From: Paenibacillus sp. 598K
GTDB taxonomy: Bacteria > Bacillota > Bacilli > Paenibacillales > Paenibacillaceae
DNA: 44,478 bases
NCBI RefSeq assembly: GCF_003851045.1
Contig: NZ_BFBX01000095.1
Location: 41,349 to 85,826, forward strand
Direction of reading: 5' to 3'
Shown here: one piece after another, positions 15,081-24,011 of the stretch
Position numbering within the stretch: position 1 is the stretch's first letter
Layout of the letters: each line of letters opens with the position of its first letter
Notes under the pieces: model-generated
Seen by the model: the letters and a program-made list of their open reading frames with translations, nothing else
Databases searched by the model: none
What the model was told of the DNA's origin: nothing
Made by a program: the position numbers and the translations under genes

Positions 15081-16655
15081 ATGAATCCTACGACAAAGAA
15101 ACGTATACGCATGATGGCGCTGTGCGTCGCTGTCATCATGACGGTCAGCCTGCTGGCGGCTTGCTCCAGCGGCAGCAACGGAGGAAGCGGCAAAAACGGA
15201 GGAAGCGGCAGCGCGAACACGCCGGCAAGCGAAGCGGGGGGCAATAACGAAGGGGCGGAGCAACCGCCGTTCGAGATTACGATGATGGTCACGCAGCATA
15301 CGGCGGAGGTGCCGAGCAACATCATCCCCGAGCGGATCGAAGCGAAGACCAACACGAAGATCAAGTTCCAGTGGGTGCCGGACGGCAGCTATGAAGAGAA
15401 GCTGAACGCCTCGTTTGCGACCGGCTCGCTGCCGATGGTCGTCTACGCCAAGAACACGGACTTCGCCAAGGATGCGATCCGCGCCGACCAGTTTTGGGAG
15501 ATCGGTCCGCTGCTGGCCCAGTATGACAACCTGAGCAAGCTGAATCCCGACGTGCTGCGCAACACCGCCGTCGACGGCAAGATCTACACCTTGTACCTGG
15601 AGCGTCCGCTCTCTCGTCAGGGCGTCATCTACCGCAAGGACTGGGCCGACAACCTTGGTCTGGAGGCGCCGCAGACGACCGACGATCTGAAGGAGATGAT
15701 CCGGGCTTTCACCGAGGATGATCCCGACGGCAACGGCCAGCCGGATACGATCGGTCTGACCGACCGCAGCGATCTGATCTACGGCGCCTTCAAGACGGTC
15801 AGCTCGTACTTCGGAACCCCGAACTACTGGTCGGTCGACGACAGCGGCAATTTCCAGCCGGAATTCATGCATGAGGCATACATGGATACGCTGAATTTCT
15901 TCCGGGATATCCATAGCAAGGGCTACATGAACCAAGACTTCCCGGTGACGAGCAAGACCGACCAGATCGATCTGCTGGTCAATGGCAAGGCAGGCGTCTA
16001 TATCGGCTCGCTGCCGGATGTGCTGACGCTCTCCAACCAGTTGGCGGATATGAATCCGGACGCTGAGCTGACGGTAGCGAACGGCATCGAAGGGCCGCGC
16101 GGCAAGGGCATCTGGGCGATCCCCGGCTATGGCTCCGTCGTCCTGTTCCCGAAGTCGGCGGTCAAGACGGAGGACGAGCTGCACCGTATCCTCGCCTTCT
16201 ATGATGAACTGATGAGCGCCGAGAGCGCCAACCTGCTCAACTGGGGCATCGAGGGCGAGCATTATGAGATCAAGGACGGTCTGGCCAACAAGACGGTCGA
16301 CCAGGTCACTGATAATACGCACGTCAAGCCGCATAACGCCTGGGCTGTCGGCGGACCGGAGACGATCGACGGCATGCTGAAGGGGTACTTCGAGCTGCCG
16401 GCGCGGGCGCTCGCCGAGGAGCTGGTCGAGGCCAACAACGACATGCTCATCCATGATCCGTCCGCACCGCTGGACTCGCCGACCTACATCGAGCGGGGCA
16501 GCGCGCTGCAGCAGATCATCACCGATGCGACGTATCAGTACGTGCTCGCCAACATCGATCAGGCTGGCTTCGAGAAGGCGATCGAGCGCTGGCGCGTCGA
16601 AGGCGGCGATCAGATGATCCAGGAGTATAGCGAGGCTTACCAGGCGATCCAGTAA
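15081..16655 (+). CDS. carbohydrate ABC transporter substrate-binding lipoprotein (LplA-like)
   Basis: The 524-residue lipoprotein has the lipobox LLAAC with cysteine 28, then a Gly/Ser/Asn-rich linker to about 55. The rest follows the LplA/DUF3502-type family 1 binding proteins: FQWVPDGSYEEKLN, FWEIGPLLAQYDNL and a calcium-loop-like DDPDGNGQPD. It delivers a sugar or oligosaccharide to the two permeases that follow (16774 and 17800). Start is supported by AAGGAGG, somewhat distant (12 bases). A terminator precedes it, so it needs its own promoter in 14908-15080, where no convincing -35/-10 pair was found; this fits activator dependence on the upstream AraC sensor. The ATPase is not encoded nearby, as usual for such systems that share an MsmX-like ATPase. 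Confidence 0.9.
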   Translation: MNPTTKKRIRMMALCVAVIMTVSLLAACSSGSNGGSGKNGGSGSANTPASEAGGNNEGAEQPPFEITMMVTQHTAEVPSNIIPERIEAKTNTKIKFQWVPDGSYEEKLNASFATGSLPMVVYAKNTDFAKDAIRADQFWEIGPLLAQYDNLSKLNPDVLRNTAVDGKIYTLYLERPLSRQGVIYRKDWADNLGLEAPQTTDDLKEMIRAFTEDDPDGNGQPDTIGLTDRSDLIYGAFKTVSSYFGTPNYWSVDDSGNFQPEFMHEAYMDTLNFFRDIHSKGYMNQDFPVTSKTDQIDLLVNGKAGVYIGSLPDVLTLSNQLADMNPDAELTVANGIEGPRGKGIWAIPGYGSVVLFPKSAVKTEDELHRILAFYDELMSAESANLLNWGIEGEHYEIKDGLANKTVDQVTDNTHVKPHNAWAVGGPETIDGMLKGYFELPARALAEELVEANNDMLIHDPSAPLDSPTYIERGSALQQIITDATYQYVLANIDQAGFEKAIERWRVEGGDQMIQEYSEAYQAIQ

Positions 16656-16739
16656 CGGATGCGCGAGGCCAAGGACGAGGAAGGGCGCAACGAATTAACT
16701 GCGTCCTTCGCTCCGACTCGCCATCCACCGACATGACAA

Positions 16740-16756
16740 GCCCGCCAGGCGGGCAC
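16740..16756 (+). other. small GC-rich hairpin before permease gene
   Basis: GCCCG and CGGGC pair around CCAGG between the binding-protein stop and the permease start, without a T run. It is likely a differential-expression or mRNA-stability structure within the operon. Confidence 0.3.
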
Positions 16757-16773
16757 AGAAAGGAAGACTGGCT

Positions 16774-17763
16774 ATGAATCCATCCCCATCCGCCACCCGT
16801 CCCGGGACACCGGCCCCAGACCCGCGTTCCGGGGCGTCCGGCCTCGTCATCTCGCACAAAGGCGAGCGGTTCAGACGGATCATCAAGAACCGTTATTTGT
16901 ATCTCATGATTTTGCCGGGCGCGCTCTTTTTCTTGTTGTTCAAATATTTGCCGATGTGGGGGCTCGTCATCTCCTTCCAGGATTACAAGCCGTACCTCGG
17001 CGTTTCCGGCAGCGAGTGGGTCGGGCTCAAGCATTTCGAGCGTTTGTTCACGGAACCGACCTTTTGGATGATCTTCCGCAACACGATTGTCTTGTTCGCG
17101 TACAATCTGTTCTTTTTCTTCCCAATCCCGATCCTCCTTGCCCTGATGTTGAATGAAGTGCGTCTGCTGATGTTCAAGCGCATCGTCCAGACGATTGTAT
17201 ATATACCGCACTTTATGTCGTGGGTCATCATCGTCTCGATCTCCTTTGTCATGCTGACGCTCGATGGCGGCATCATCAACGAGCTGCTGGCGTTCTTCGG
17301 CTTCGGCAAGATCAACTTCCTGCTCAGCAGCGACTGGTTCAGGCCCATGTATATCCTCCAGGTCATCTGGCGCGAGGCAGGCTGGGGGACGATCGTCTAT
17401 CTGGCGGCGATCGCCGCCGTCGACCCGCAGCAGTACGAGGCCGCCCGCATGGACGGCGCCACCCGGCTCCGCCAGATCTGGCATGTCACGTTGCCAGCGA
17501 TCCGCAGCGTCATCATCATCCTGCTCATCCTGAAGATCGGCGATGTGCTGGAGCTTGGCTTCGAGCATGTGTATCTGCTGCTGAACTCGATGAATCGCGA
17601 GGTCGCGGAGATCTTCGATACGTACGTCTATACCGCCGGACTGCGCAACGGACAGTTCAGCTACAGTACCGCCGTCGGCTTCTTCAAGTCGTTCGTCGGG
17701 CTGATCATGATCATGTTCGCGAACTGGCTGGCCAAAAAATTCGGCGAGGAGGGCATCTACTGA
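16774..17763 (+). CDS. sugar ABC transporter permease, LplB-like
   Basis: The 329-residue integral membrane protein belongs to the LplB/YtrF-type binding-protein-dependent permeases. A polar Pro/Ser-rich leader of about 35 residues precedes the first helix (NRYLYLMILPGALFFLLFKY), and about six helices follow. PMWGLVISFQDYKPYLG is typical of this family, and the coupling loop is seen at EAARMDGATRLRQIWHVTLPA. It forms the channel together with the product of 17800-18681. AGAAAGGAAG before the ATG is a fair ribosome binding site. Confidence 0.92.
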   Translation: MNPSPSATRPGTPAPDPRSGASGLVISHKGERFRRIIKNRYLYLMILPGALFFLLFKYLPMWGLVISFQDYKPYLGVSGSEWVGLKHFERLFTEPTFWMIFRNTIVLFAYNLFFFFPIPILLALMLNEVRLLMFKRIVQTIVYIPHFMSWVIIVSISFVMLTLDGGIINELLAFFGFGKINFLLSSDWFRPMYILQVIWREAGWGTIVYLAAIAAVDPQQYEAARMDGATRLRQIWHVTLPAIRSVIIILLILKIGDVLELGFEHVYLLLNSMNREVAEIFDTYVYTAGLRNGQFSYSTAVGFFKSFVGLIMIMFANWLAKKFGEEGIY

Positions 17764-17799
17764 TGACATGCCCGCACAACGCAAAGGAGGCAACCCCGC

Positions 17800-18681
17800 A
17801 TGGTTGAAGACAAAAGCTGGGGCAACCGGCTGTTCAACGGCATCAATATGCTGCTGCTGGCGATCATCGCGCTGGTGACGCTGCTGCCGTTTATCCACGT
17901 GCTGGCCGGCTCGCTGACGACGGCGGCGGAGATGTCCGCCAAGCGGTTCATCCTGTTCCCGACGACGATCAGCTTCGATGCGTACGCCTATATATTCTCG
18001 ACCAATACGATCCTGCGGGCGATGGCGATCTCGGTCGGCGTCACCCTGGGAGGCACGCTGATCAGCATGTTCCTCTCCAGCCTGATGGCATACGGTCTGT
18101 CGCGTCGCGATCTCGACGGCCGCCGCGTCATCATGTTCATGGTCGTCTTTACGATGCTGTTCAACGGCGGCATGATCCCGACCTTCCTCGTCGTCCGGGA
18201 GCTGGGGCTGATCGACAGCTATATGGCGCTTATCTTGCCGACGGCGATCAACGCCTTCAACCTGATCATCCTTCGCAGCTTCTTCCAGAACCTGCCCGAG
18301 GGTCTGGAGGAGTCGGCGAAGATCGACGGGTGCAACGACTTCGGCATCCTGTTCCGCATCGTGCTGCCGCTGTCGCTGCCGGCGCTGGCGACGATCTCGC
18401 TGTTCTATGCGGTCACCTACTGGAACACGTATATGGGGGCGATCCTGTATCTGAACGATTCGCTCAAGTATCCGATGCAGGTGGTGCTGCGGCAGATCGT
18501 CATCCTCGCCACCGGCATGAGTAACGAGTCCGGGGCGTTTGACGCCGACTACGTCGCCCCGCCGGAGCAGACGATCAAGATGGCCGTCATCGTCGTTGCG
18601 ACCGTGCCGATCCTGCTCGTGTATCCGTTCCTGCAGAAGTATTTTGCCAAGGGGGCGCTGCTTGGGTCGATCAAAGGGTAG
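17800..18681 (+). CDS. sugar ABC transporter permease, LplC/YtcP-like
   Basis: The 293-residue protein is the second permease of the importer, of the LplC/YtcP group. Six hydrophobic segments are visible, with the coupling loop ESAKIDGCNDFGILFRIVLP and the characteristic TYWNTYMGAILYL and PPEQTIKMA near the C-terminus. It starts 36 bases after the LplB-like stop, with AAAGGAGG before the ATG. It closes the operon; no ATPase gene follows, and no clear terminator was seen, only a weak CTCGC/GCGAG hairpin just after the stop. Confidence 0.92.
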   Translation: MVEDKSWGNRLFNGINMLLLAIIALVTLLPFIHVLAGSLTTAAEMSAKRFILFPTTISFDAYAYIFSTNTILRAMAISVGVTLGGTLISMFLSSLMAYGLSRRDLDGRRVIMFMVVFTMLFNGGMIPTFLVVRELGLIDSYMALILPTAINAFNLIILRSFFQNLPEGLEESAKIDGCNDFGILFRIVLPLSLPALATISLFYAVTYWNTYMGAILYLNDSLKYPMQVVLRQIVILATGMSNESGAFDADYVAPPEQTIKMAVIVVATVPILLVYPFLQKYFAKGALLGSIKG

Positions 18682-18812
18682 GGCATCCTCGCGCTGGCAG
18701 GCGAGCTGCGGCACACTATTACGCCCTCAGACGCCGATGACTGGGACTATTTTCCTTGTGCGGATAGGGCAGCTTCATTGCGCGGTCCAATTTGCTTCCC
18801 CCGGCCTATTGC

Positions 18813-18842
18813 TTGCTATCCGATATGTGCGTAAGCTATACA
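18813..18842 (+). promoter_or_regulatory. candidate promoter of the stalk-domain gene
   Basis: TTGCTA (18813-18818) and TATACA (18837-18842) with an 18-base spacer, 42 bases before the start codon at 18884. Both boxes are moderate matches to sigma-A consensus. Confidence 0.4.
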
Positions 18843-18883
18843 CGACCAAAAATCGGAAAACGCGAGCAAAGGGGAGATGTCAG

Positions 18884-20545
18884 ATGTCGGTAGTAAAGCC
18901 AGCGCTCCACTGGTCAAAAACAGGGCTCAGTGCGGTGGTGTTGTTCCTGCTCTTGGTGGTGCCCTCAGCCGTAGCGGCAGAAGAGAAAATTCAGGTCTAT
19001 GTTGATCGCCAACCGGTCGTCTTCGCGATTCAGCCCAAGCTGCAAAACGGATCGACGGTGGTTCAACTGCGGCCGTTGTTCGAGGCGCTGGGCATCAAAT
19101 TGGATTGGAATGCATCGACGAAGACGGTAAGGGGCAGTAAAGGCGAGCACAGCTTCTCGCTGGTGATCGATAGCGCCAGCGCCACGGTGAACGGCCAGCG
19201 CGTGACGCTGGACAGTCCCGGAAGAATCGCAGGCAGTCATACGCTGGTGCCGCTGCGGTTCGTCGGGGAGGCGACAGGCGCGGCAGTGGGCTGGAACGCC
19301 GAGCAGCGCACGATCAGCATTTACAGCCCCGAATACCAGAGCGCTCTGGGGTTGACCAAGGAAGAGGCGCAGCGTCAGGTCAATCAAGGTATTAGCCCCC
19401 CGGCGGCGTCCGCCAAGGGACTAAGCGGATTGTACGCTAGCCATTCGCTTGACCTGCTCGGCAGCCGGAGCTGCGGCGGGGTGTGCTGGGACACGTTCTT
19501 CTTCGTGGATGACCGCCATGTCATCCAGGAGTTGCCAGAGACCGGCGTTGACCGGCTCGACTGCGCCAAGGACGGCTGCCTCACTTATGAAGTCAAGGGA
19601 GGCAAGCTGACTCTGAGCAATGGCAATTCCTATACGCTGGAGATCAAGCCGGGCGGCGATGTCGTCATCGATGGCGATGCCTACACCCGACATGCTCCAT
19701 TGGAACGCAAGGTGTTGGATGGCAAGTATGAGGCGAGCGGCTACACGAGCGCACCAGGCGGTACGGGAGTGGCGCGGGTAAGTACGTATGTATTCCGTCC
19801 AGACGGGACCTTTACCGATAGCAATTGGACCGGAGTTACGGCGGATGGCTCCGAGGACGGCGGGTCTGGCACAGGGGTATCGTCGACGATCACGTCGGGC
19901 TCGGAAGCATCGGGAACGTATACGGTTCAAGGCTATACGATCTTGTTCCGGTACAAAGACGGTTCGTCGGCGTCTCGGATGTTCTTCATGCCCGATAAGG
20001 ACGACGGCATGCTGCGGATCGGGAGCGGCGATTATCTGCGTAAGAAGGCGATCCCGCCGTATCAGAACCTGCTTGTCGATCAAGGGCTGGCCTATAAGGA
20101 AGTGCTGAAGGAACGAACTCCGGACTTCAAGGAGACCCATAACGGGATCGAGCTGGGTCTGATCGGTTATCAGTGGGCCCAGGTGGACGTCAAGGCGGAG
20201 CACCGGAAGAGCTTCACCGGCTTCGGCGACAAGGGCATCATCGAGCTGACCGCCAAGTATAGCGTGAAGAATAATTCGAGTCAATCTATTAATGTGAATA
20301 CCATCAAAATCGTCCTGCGCTCCGAGGCGTTGTCGGGGAGCGTGCCAGAAATGACCGACATGCGCACGTCTGTCAAGGATGAGTTGAAGCCGGGCGAGCG
20401 CATCGAGCGATTGGCGGTGGTACTGCTGCCAGCTGATCGATTTCAGCAGTTAGGCAGCATGGAGCTGTCCTTTGGGAACGTGGCGACGATGGACGGTCGT
20501 GATCTGTACGGAGGCGAGTGGCTGGGCTTTAGTATCTTCGATTAG
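18884..20545 (+). CDS. secreted protein with copper-amine-oxidase-like stalk domain
   Basis: The 553-residue protein has a cleavable signal peptide (cut expected near residue 32, AVAA) and a Cu_amine_oxidN1 stalk domain at about 35-145: VVQLRPLFEALGIKLDWN and LVPLRFVGEATGAAVGWN are the two hallmark repeats. A middle region (about 180-385) holds two cysteine pairs, CGGVC and CAKDGC, and repeated GxYxxSGYT / SGTYTVQGYT beta-type segments with no recognised family. The C-terminal 160 residues (ELTAKYSVKNNSSQSI) resemble DUF4352/DUF5068-like immunoglobulin folds. The start follows GGGGAG at seven bases. Stalk domains usually display other domains at the cell surface; no enzyme active site was identified. 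Confidence 0.8.
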   Translation: MSVVKPALHWSKTGLSAVVLFLLLVVPSAVAAEEKIQVYVDRQPVVFAIQPKLQNGSTVVQLRPLFEALGIKLDWNASTKTVRGSKGEHSFSLVIDSASATVNGQRVTLDSPGRIAGSHTLVPLRFVGEATGAAVGWNAEQRTISIYSPEYQSALGLTKEEAQRQVNQGISPPAASAKGLSGLYASHSLDLLGSRSCGGVCWDTFFFVDDRHVIQELPETGVDRLDCAKDGCLTYEVKGGKLTLSNGNSYTLEIKPGGDVVIDGDAYTRHAPLERKVLDGKYEASGYTSAPGGTGVARVSTYVFRPDGTFTDSNWTGVTADGSEDGGSGTGVSSTITSGSEASGTYTVQGYTILFRYKDGSSASRMFFMPDKDDGMLRIGSGDYLRKKAIPPYQNLLVDQGLAYKEVLKERTPDFKETHNGIELGLIGYQWAQVDVKAEHRKSFTGFGDKGIIELTAKYSVKNNSSQSINVNTIKIVLRSEALSGSVPEMTDMRTSVKDELKPGERIERLAVVLLPADRFQQLGSMELSFGNVATMDGRDLYGGEWLGFSIFD

Positions 20546-20689
20546 GAAGTCTGAATAGCAGCCCCTCCCGTCCCCGACTCGAGACCAGGTCCGCTACAGC
20601 CTCTGGTCGGTGGCGATGCAGTGCCCGCTGGTGTACAATGAGGCTCATACAACAGCGGGAATCGCTGCAGGAAGAGGGCGGACAACGAA

Positions 20690-21508
20690 ATGAAGAAGAC
20701 GAACCGAACCTTAAGCGTGCTCGTGGCAGCTACCGTGCTGGCTACGGCGCTGACTGGTTGCGGCTGGCTGGATAAGATGCCGGAGAAGCTGGAGCTCTCG
20801 ATGATCGGCGAAGGCTCGGGATCGGGCGAGCTGGTCAGTACGGGCAGCGGCACCTATGCTGCAGAGGACGTGAATGCCATCGAGGTGAAGGGCGAGGCGC
20901 TGGCGATCTATGTGACGCGCAGCGACAGCGGCCAGGCCGAGGTGGAGCTGCTGATGGATCGGCAGATCCATAACAAGGTGAAGTTCAAGTCGGAGCTGAA
21001 GTCGGGCACGCTGCAGCTCGATGTCAAGGAGAATAGCCGTACCATCGGCGACGACCAGCGCGGCGAGCGGCGGCTGAACATCGCCCTGCCGGAGAAGGTC
21101 TATGACCGGTTGCGCGTAACGAATGCCTTCGGACGCATCGAGGTGCAGGAGATCGCCGCGATGCGCGTCGAGGTCAAGCTGGATGCGGGGCAGATCGCCC
21201 TGGATCGGGTGACGGGCCAGATCGACGCGCGGACGGAAGCCGGAGAGATCGTCATGCAGGGCCTCGACCTGAAGGACGACGTTACCGCCAAGACGAGCGT
21301 CGGCAAGGTAACGGTCGGCCTGATCGAGCCGCCGGCGACAGCCCGGGTATCGCTGAGCAGCGAGCTGGGCTCCGTACGCTCGGAGCTGGAAGGGCTGGAC
21401 ATCCAGGAGCAGTCGGGTCGCAAGCTGGTCGGCGCCATCGGCAGTGGCGGTCCCAAGCTGACGCTGCAGTCTGAGGTTGGCGAGGTCGAGCTCAAGCTCG
21501 AGCGGTAA
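20690..21508 (+). CDS. DUF4097-like lipoprotein
   Basis: The 272-residue lipoprotein (lipobox ALTGC, cysteine 24) carries a right-handed beta-helix-like DUF4097 region: NAFGRIEVQEI, AGQIALDRVTGQI, AGEIVMQGLDL and VGKVTVGLI are successive turns of the solenoid. DUF4097 proteins include the LiaG group; their function is not established. The ribosome binding site (GGAAGAGGGCGG) is distant. A TACAAT -10-like element lies near 20634. The gene stands alone, ended by a 14-pair hairpin at 21522-21554, and precedes the response-regulator pair without obvious linkage. Confidence 0.8.
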   Translation: MKKTNRTLSVLVAATVLATALTGCGWLDKMPEKLELSMIGEGSGSGELVSTGSGTYAAEDVNAIEVKGEALAIYVTRSDSGQAEVELLMDRQIHNKVKFKSELKSGTLQLDVKENSRTIGDDQRGERRLNIALPEKVYDRLRVTNAFGRIEVQEIAAMRVEVKLDAGQIALDRVTGQIDARTEAGEIVMQGLDLKDDVTAKTSVGKVTVGLIEPPATARVSLSSELGSVRSELEGLDIQEQSGRKLVGAIGSGGPKLTLQSEVGEVELKLER

Positions 21509-21521
21509 TAGGTCAGGCGCG

Positions 21522-21554
21522 AGGCAGGCCCGGAGGACGACTCCGGGCCTGCCT
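21522..21554 (+). terminator. strong hairpin terminator after DUF4097-like gene
   Basis: A perfect 14-base stem (21522-21535 with 21541-21554) closes a GACGA loop. The tail TGTCCTGGTT is poor in T, so termination may be partial or act with Rho, but the position 13 bases after the stop supports a terminator. Confidence 0.6.
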
Positions 21555-21660
21555 GTCCTGGTTATGGGCCTGAGTTCGGCAAAGGGGCTGCCCGTACCGT
21601 CTGGCGAATCTGCTGCGACAGCTATGAGACGAAGCGTGAGACGCGAGGCGCTGCTTCCTG

Positions 21661-21666
21661 TATAAT
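21661..21666 (+). promoter_or_regulatory. candidate -10 element before first response regulator
   Basis: A perfect TATAAT preceded by CCTG, 62 bases before the start at 21729; no convincing -35 box is seen, suggesting a regulated promoter. Confidence 0.4.
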
Positions 21667-21728
21667 AGGAGTGGCAGACTGCATGGGCATAACCAAGCAG
21701 GCCTAATACCGACAGAAGGAGTCTGGGT

Positions 21729-22859
21729 ATGAAAGCCATCCTGATCGACGATGAGCGTCTGGCTCTGGAATACTTGACGAAACAACTGACGGGCATTAAG
21801 CAAGTGAATATAGAGGTGCTGGGCGGCTACAACGACCCGTTGGAGGGAAAAGCGGCGATTATGGAGCAACCGCCGGATATCGTGTTTCTGGATATTCATC
21901 TGCCCGAGATCAGCGGACTGGAGCTGGCGGAGCAACTGCTCGAGCTGCGGCCGCAGCTTCATATCGTCTTCGTCACCGCTTACGACGAGTACGCCGTCCA
22001 AGCTTTTGAACTCAATGCAATCGACTATGTGGTCAAGCCGTTCAGTCGCGACCGACTGACCAAAACCTTGCTCCGAATCGAGCAGCGCGCCCAGGAGTCG
22101 CTTTTGCCTGCCGCTCCGTCCAATCGGCCGCTCGGGATCCGTTTGTTCCGACAGCTGATGGTGGAGACGGGCGGCGTCGAGACGCCGGCAATTACGTGGC
22201 GCACCTCGCGGGCCCAGGAGTTGTTCCTCTATATGCTCCATCATCGCGGCCGATTGGTGCGCAAGGACGAGCTGGCGCAGCTGCTGTGGCCGGACTTTGA
22301 CTTGAAGCGGGCTTACCCGCAGCTATATACGACGGTGTATCATATCCGCAAGGCGCTGGAGCCGCATGGCGATCATCTGCGCCTCGTCAGCGCCTCGGAC
22401 GGCTATCGTCTCGAGCTGGATCGGGTGGAGCTGGACATCGAGCGTTGGGAGCGGCAGCTGCGGGAGCTCCCTCCGCTGTCGGCGGATACGCAAGCGCGGT
22501 ATGCCCAGCTCATCGAGGCGTACGAGGGCGATTATCTGGAGGATCACGACTACTGGTGGGCCGAGGGCGAGCGTCATCGTCTCAGCGTGCGCTGGCTGGA
22601 GCTGGGTCTGCGGCTGGCTCGCTGGTACGCCGATCACGACTCCACCGACAAGGCGCTGACGCTATATCATCAGCTGAGCGAGCGGCAGCCTCAGGAGGAG
22701 GAGCTGCATCTGGGGCTGATGCAGCTCTATGCCGCTGCGGGCAACCGGATCGCAGTGGAGCGACAGTACCGGCTGCTCTGCCAGCTGCTGGAGGAGGAGC
22801 TGGGCGAGCCGCCCGATCCTCGCACCCGGGGCTGGTACGAGGGCTGGCGCGCGCGTTAA
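21729..22859 (+). CDS. response regulator with SARP/BTAD-type output domain
   Basis: The 376-residue protein has a CheY-like receiver domain (1-120) with acidic DDE at 7-9, phosphoacceptor D55 (IVFLDIHLP), T83 and K103. A winged-helix DNA-binding domain follows (about 135-235, RTSRAQELFLYMLHHRGRLV, then LYTTVYHIRKAL) and then a bacterial transcriptional activation (BTAD) domain of tetratricopeptide type (about 240-370). This receiver-SARP order is known in Firmicutes but targets are rarely known. The ATG follows AGAAGGAG at seven bases. It is followed 88 bases later by a paralogue of the same architecture; no sensor kinase is encoded in the window. Confidence 0.87.
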   Translation: MKAILIDDERLALEYLTKQLTGIKQVNIEVLGGYNDPLEGKAAIMEQPPDIVFLDIHLPEISGLELAEQLLELRPQLHIVFVTAYDEYAVQAFELNAIDYVVKPFSRDRLTKTLLRIEQRAQESLLPAAPSNRPLGIRLFRQLMVETGGVETPAITWRTSRAQELFLYMLHHRGRLVRKDELAQLLWPDFDLKRAYPQLYTTVYHIRKALEPHGDHLRLVSASDGYRLELDRVELDIERWERQLRELPPLSADTQARYAQLIEAYEGDYLEDHDYWWAEGERHRLSVRWLELGLRLARWYADHDSTDKALTLYHQLSERQPQEEELHLGLMQLYAAAGNRIAVERQYRLLCQLLEEELGEPPDPRTRGWYEGWRAR

Positions 22860-22947
22860 TCGGCGAGTTGTGGAGATTCTGTAGAGCGGCGTCGACTACG
22901 ATAGCTTCTGGAGAGTGATGATTCATTCCGAGGAGGCGCCGCGCAGG

Positions 22948-23940
22948 ATGAGAGTATTGATCGTAGATGATGAATGGCTGGCATTGCAGGGATTGGAAAA
23001 GCATCTCCGCAAGATTGGGGGAGTGGAGATCATCGGCATGTACCAGAATCCGGAGGAAGCGTACCGGGTCGCGCTGCGGGAGCGGCCGGATCTGCTGTTC
23101 CTCGATATCGACATGCCGGAGCTGAACGGTCTGGCCTTTGCCGAGCGGATGAATCTGGTGGCTCCCAGGACGCAGATTATCTTCGTCACGGCGCATAGCC
23201 GTCACGCAATCGCGGCGTTCGAGCAGGAGACGCTGGATTATCTGCTGAAGCCGCTCCGCGCAGTCAGGCTGGAGCAATCGCTGCAGCGTGCGGCGGCCAA
23301 GATGGAGCTGCGAGCCGCCAGAGACGAGAGCAATCCGAGGATTCGACTGCTGGGCGGCATGGAGCTGGTCGACGACGAAGGGGCGCCGATGCAGCCGATG
23401 TGGCGGACGCAGAAGACCAAGGAGCTGTGCGCTTATCTGTTCCATGTCGATGGACGGCTGGTGCGCAAGGAGGTGCTCGCCCAGCTGCTGTGGGACGACT
23501 CCGAGGAGGAGCGGGCGTATGCCAGGCTGTATACGACGGTTTACCAGCTGCGCCGGGCGCTGGCAGGCTGCGAGGCGCCTCAGGTGCTGAGCGCCGACGA
23601 GGGCTATTGGATTCCGAGCGAGACCTTCTCCACCGATGTGGAGCGTTGGGAGCGCGGCGTAGCCCAAGCGCCCGAGCTGACGCGCGCTACGCTGCATCAG
23701 CATCTGGAGCTGATCGCGAGGTTTACCGGCGATTATTTGGAGGGACTCGATTATCCATGGGCGGCCTCGCGTCGTCAGCAGCTGCGGATGATCTGGTATT
23801 ATCATGCGATGCGGGTGGCCCGGTTTTTGAGAGCCGAGGGGATGGTCTTCGAGGCCAGGACGCTCGGAGAGCAAATCCGGGAGCGGTGCCCGCTGGAGCC
23901 GGAGTGCGATAGCCTGTTGCTGGAGATTGGGGCGGTCTGA
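22948..23940 (+). CDS. second response regulator with SARP/BTAD-type output domain
   Basis: The 330-residue protein repeats the architecture of its upstream neighbour: receiver domain with phosphoacceptor D53 (LFLDIDMPELNG), T81 and K101, winged helix with TKELCAYLFHVDGRLVRKE and LYTTVYQLRRAL, and BTAD helices. It is about 45 residues shorter at the C-terminus. The ATG at 22948 follows GAGGAGG and begins directly at the first receiver strand (MRVLIVDDEW); a GTG at 22915 would add eleven residues with no function visible. The two regulators probably arose by duplication and may form heterodimers or answer to one unlinked kinase. Confidence 0.85.
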   Translation: MRVLIVDDEWLALQGLEKHLRKIGGVEIIGMYQNPEEAYRVALRERPDLLFLDIDMPELNGLAFAERMNLVAPRTQIIFVTAHSRHAIAAFEQETLDYLLKPLRAVRLEQSLQRAAAKMELRAARDESNPRIRLLGGMELVDDEGAPMQPMWRTQKTKELCAYLFHVDGRLVRKEVLAQLLWDDSEEERAYARLYTTVYQLRRALAGCEAPQVLSADEGYWIPSETFSTDVERWERGVAQAPELTRATLHQHLELIARFTGDYLEGLDYPWAASRRQQLRMIWYYHAMRVARFLRAEGMVFEARTLGEQIRERCPLEPECDSLLLEIGAV

Positions 23941-23960
23941 TGTCAGAGGCCGCCTTTTTG
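23931..23960 (+). terminator. intrinsic terminator overlapping the second regulator's stop
   Basis: GGCGG (23931-23935) pairs with CCGCC (23950-23954) and TCTGA (23936-23940) with TCAGA (23943-23947), leaving a GG bulge, followed by TTTTTG. The stop codon TGA is inside the stem. Confidence 0.8.
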
Positions 23961-23974
23961 TGCTTGAGGCGGGA

Positions 23975-24004
23975 TTGACAGCGATAGTCGTGCGGGTGTT
24001 TAAT
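23975..24004 (+). promoter_or_regulatory. promoter of the tetR-type gene
   Basis: Consensus TTGACA (23975-23980) and TTTAAT (23999-24004) with an 18-base spacer. The shared operator lies immediately after the -10 box, over the expected start of transcription, so the regulator should repress itself. Confidence 0.65.
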
Positions 24005-24011
24005 AGAGATA

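Noticed and set aside
16519..18714. A 731-codon open frame antisense to the permease genes
   Set aside because: It is rich in Arg, Asp, Gln and His as expected for the complement of a high-GC gene, has no family match, and lies opposite two clear permeases.
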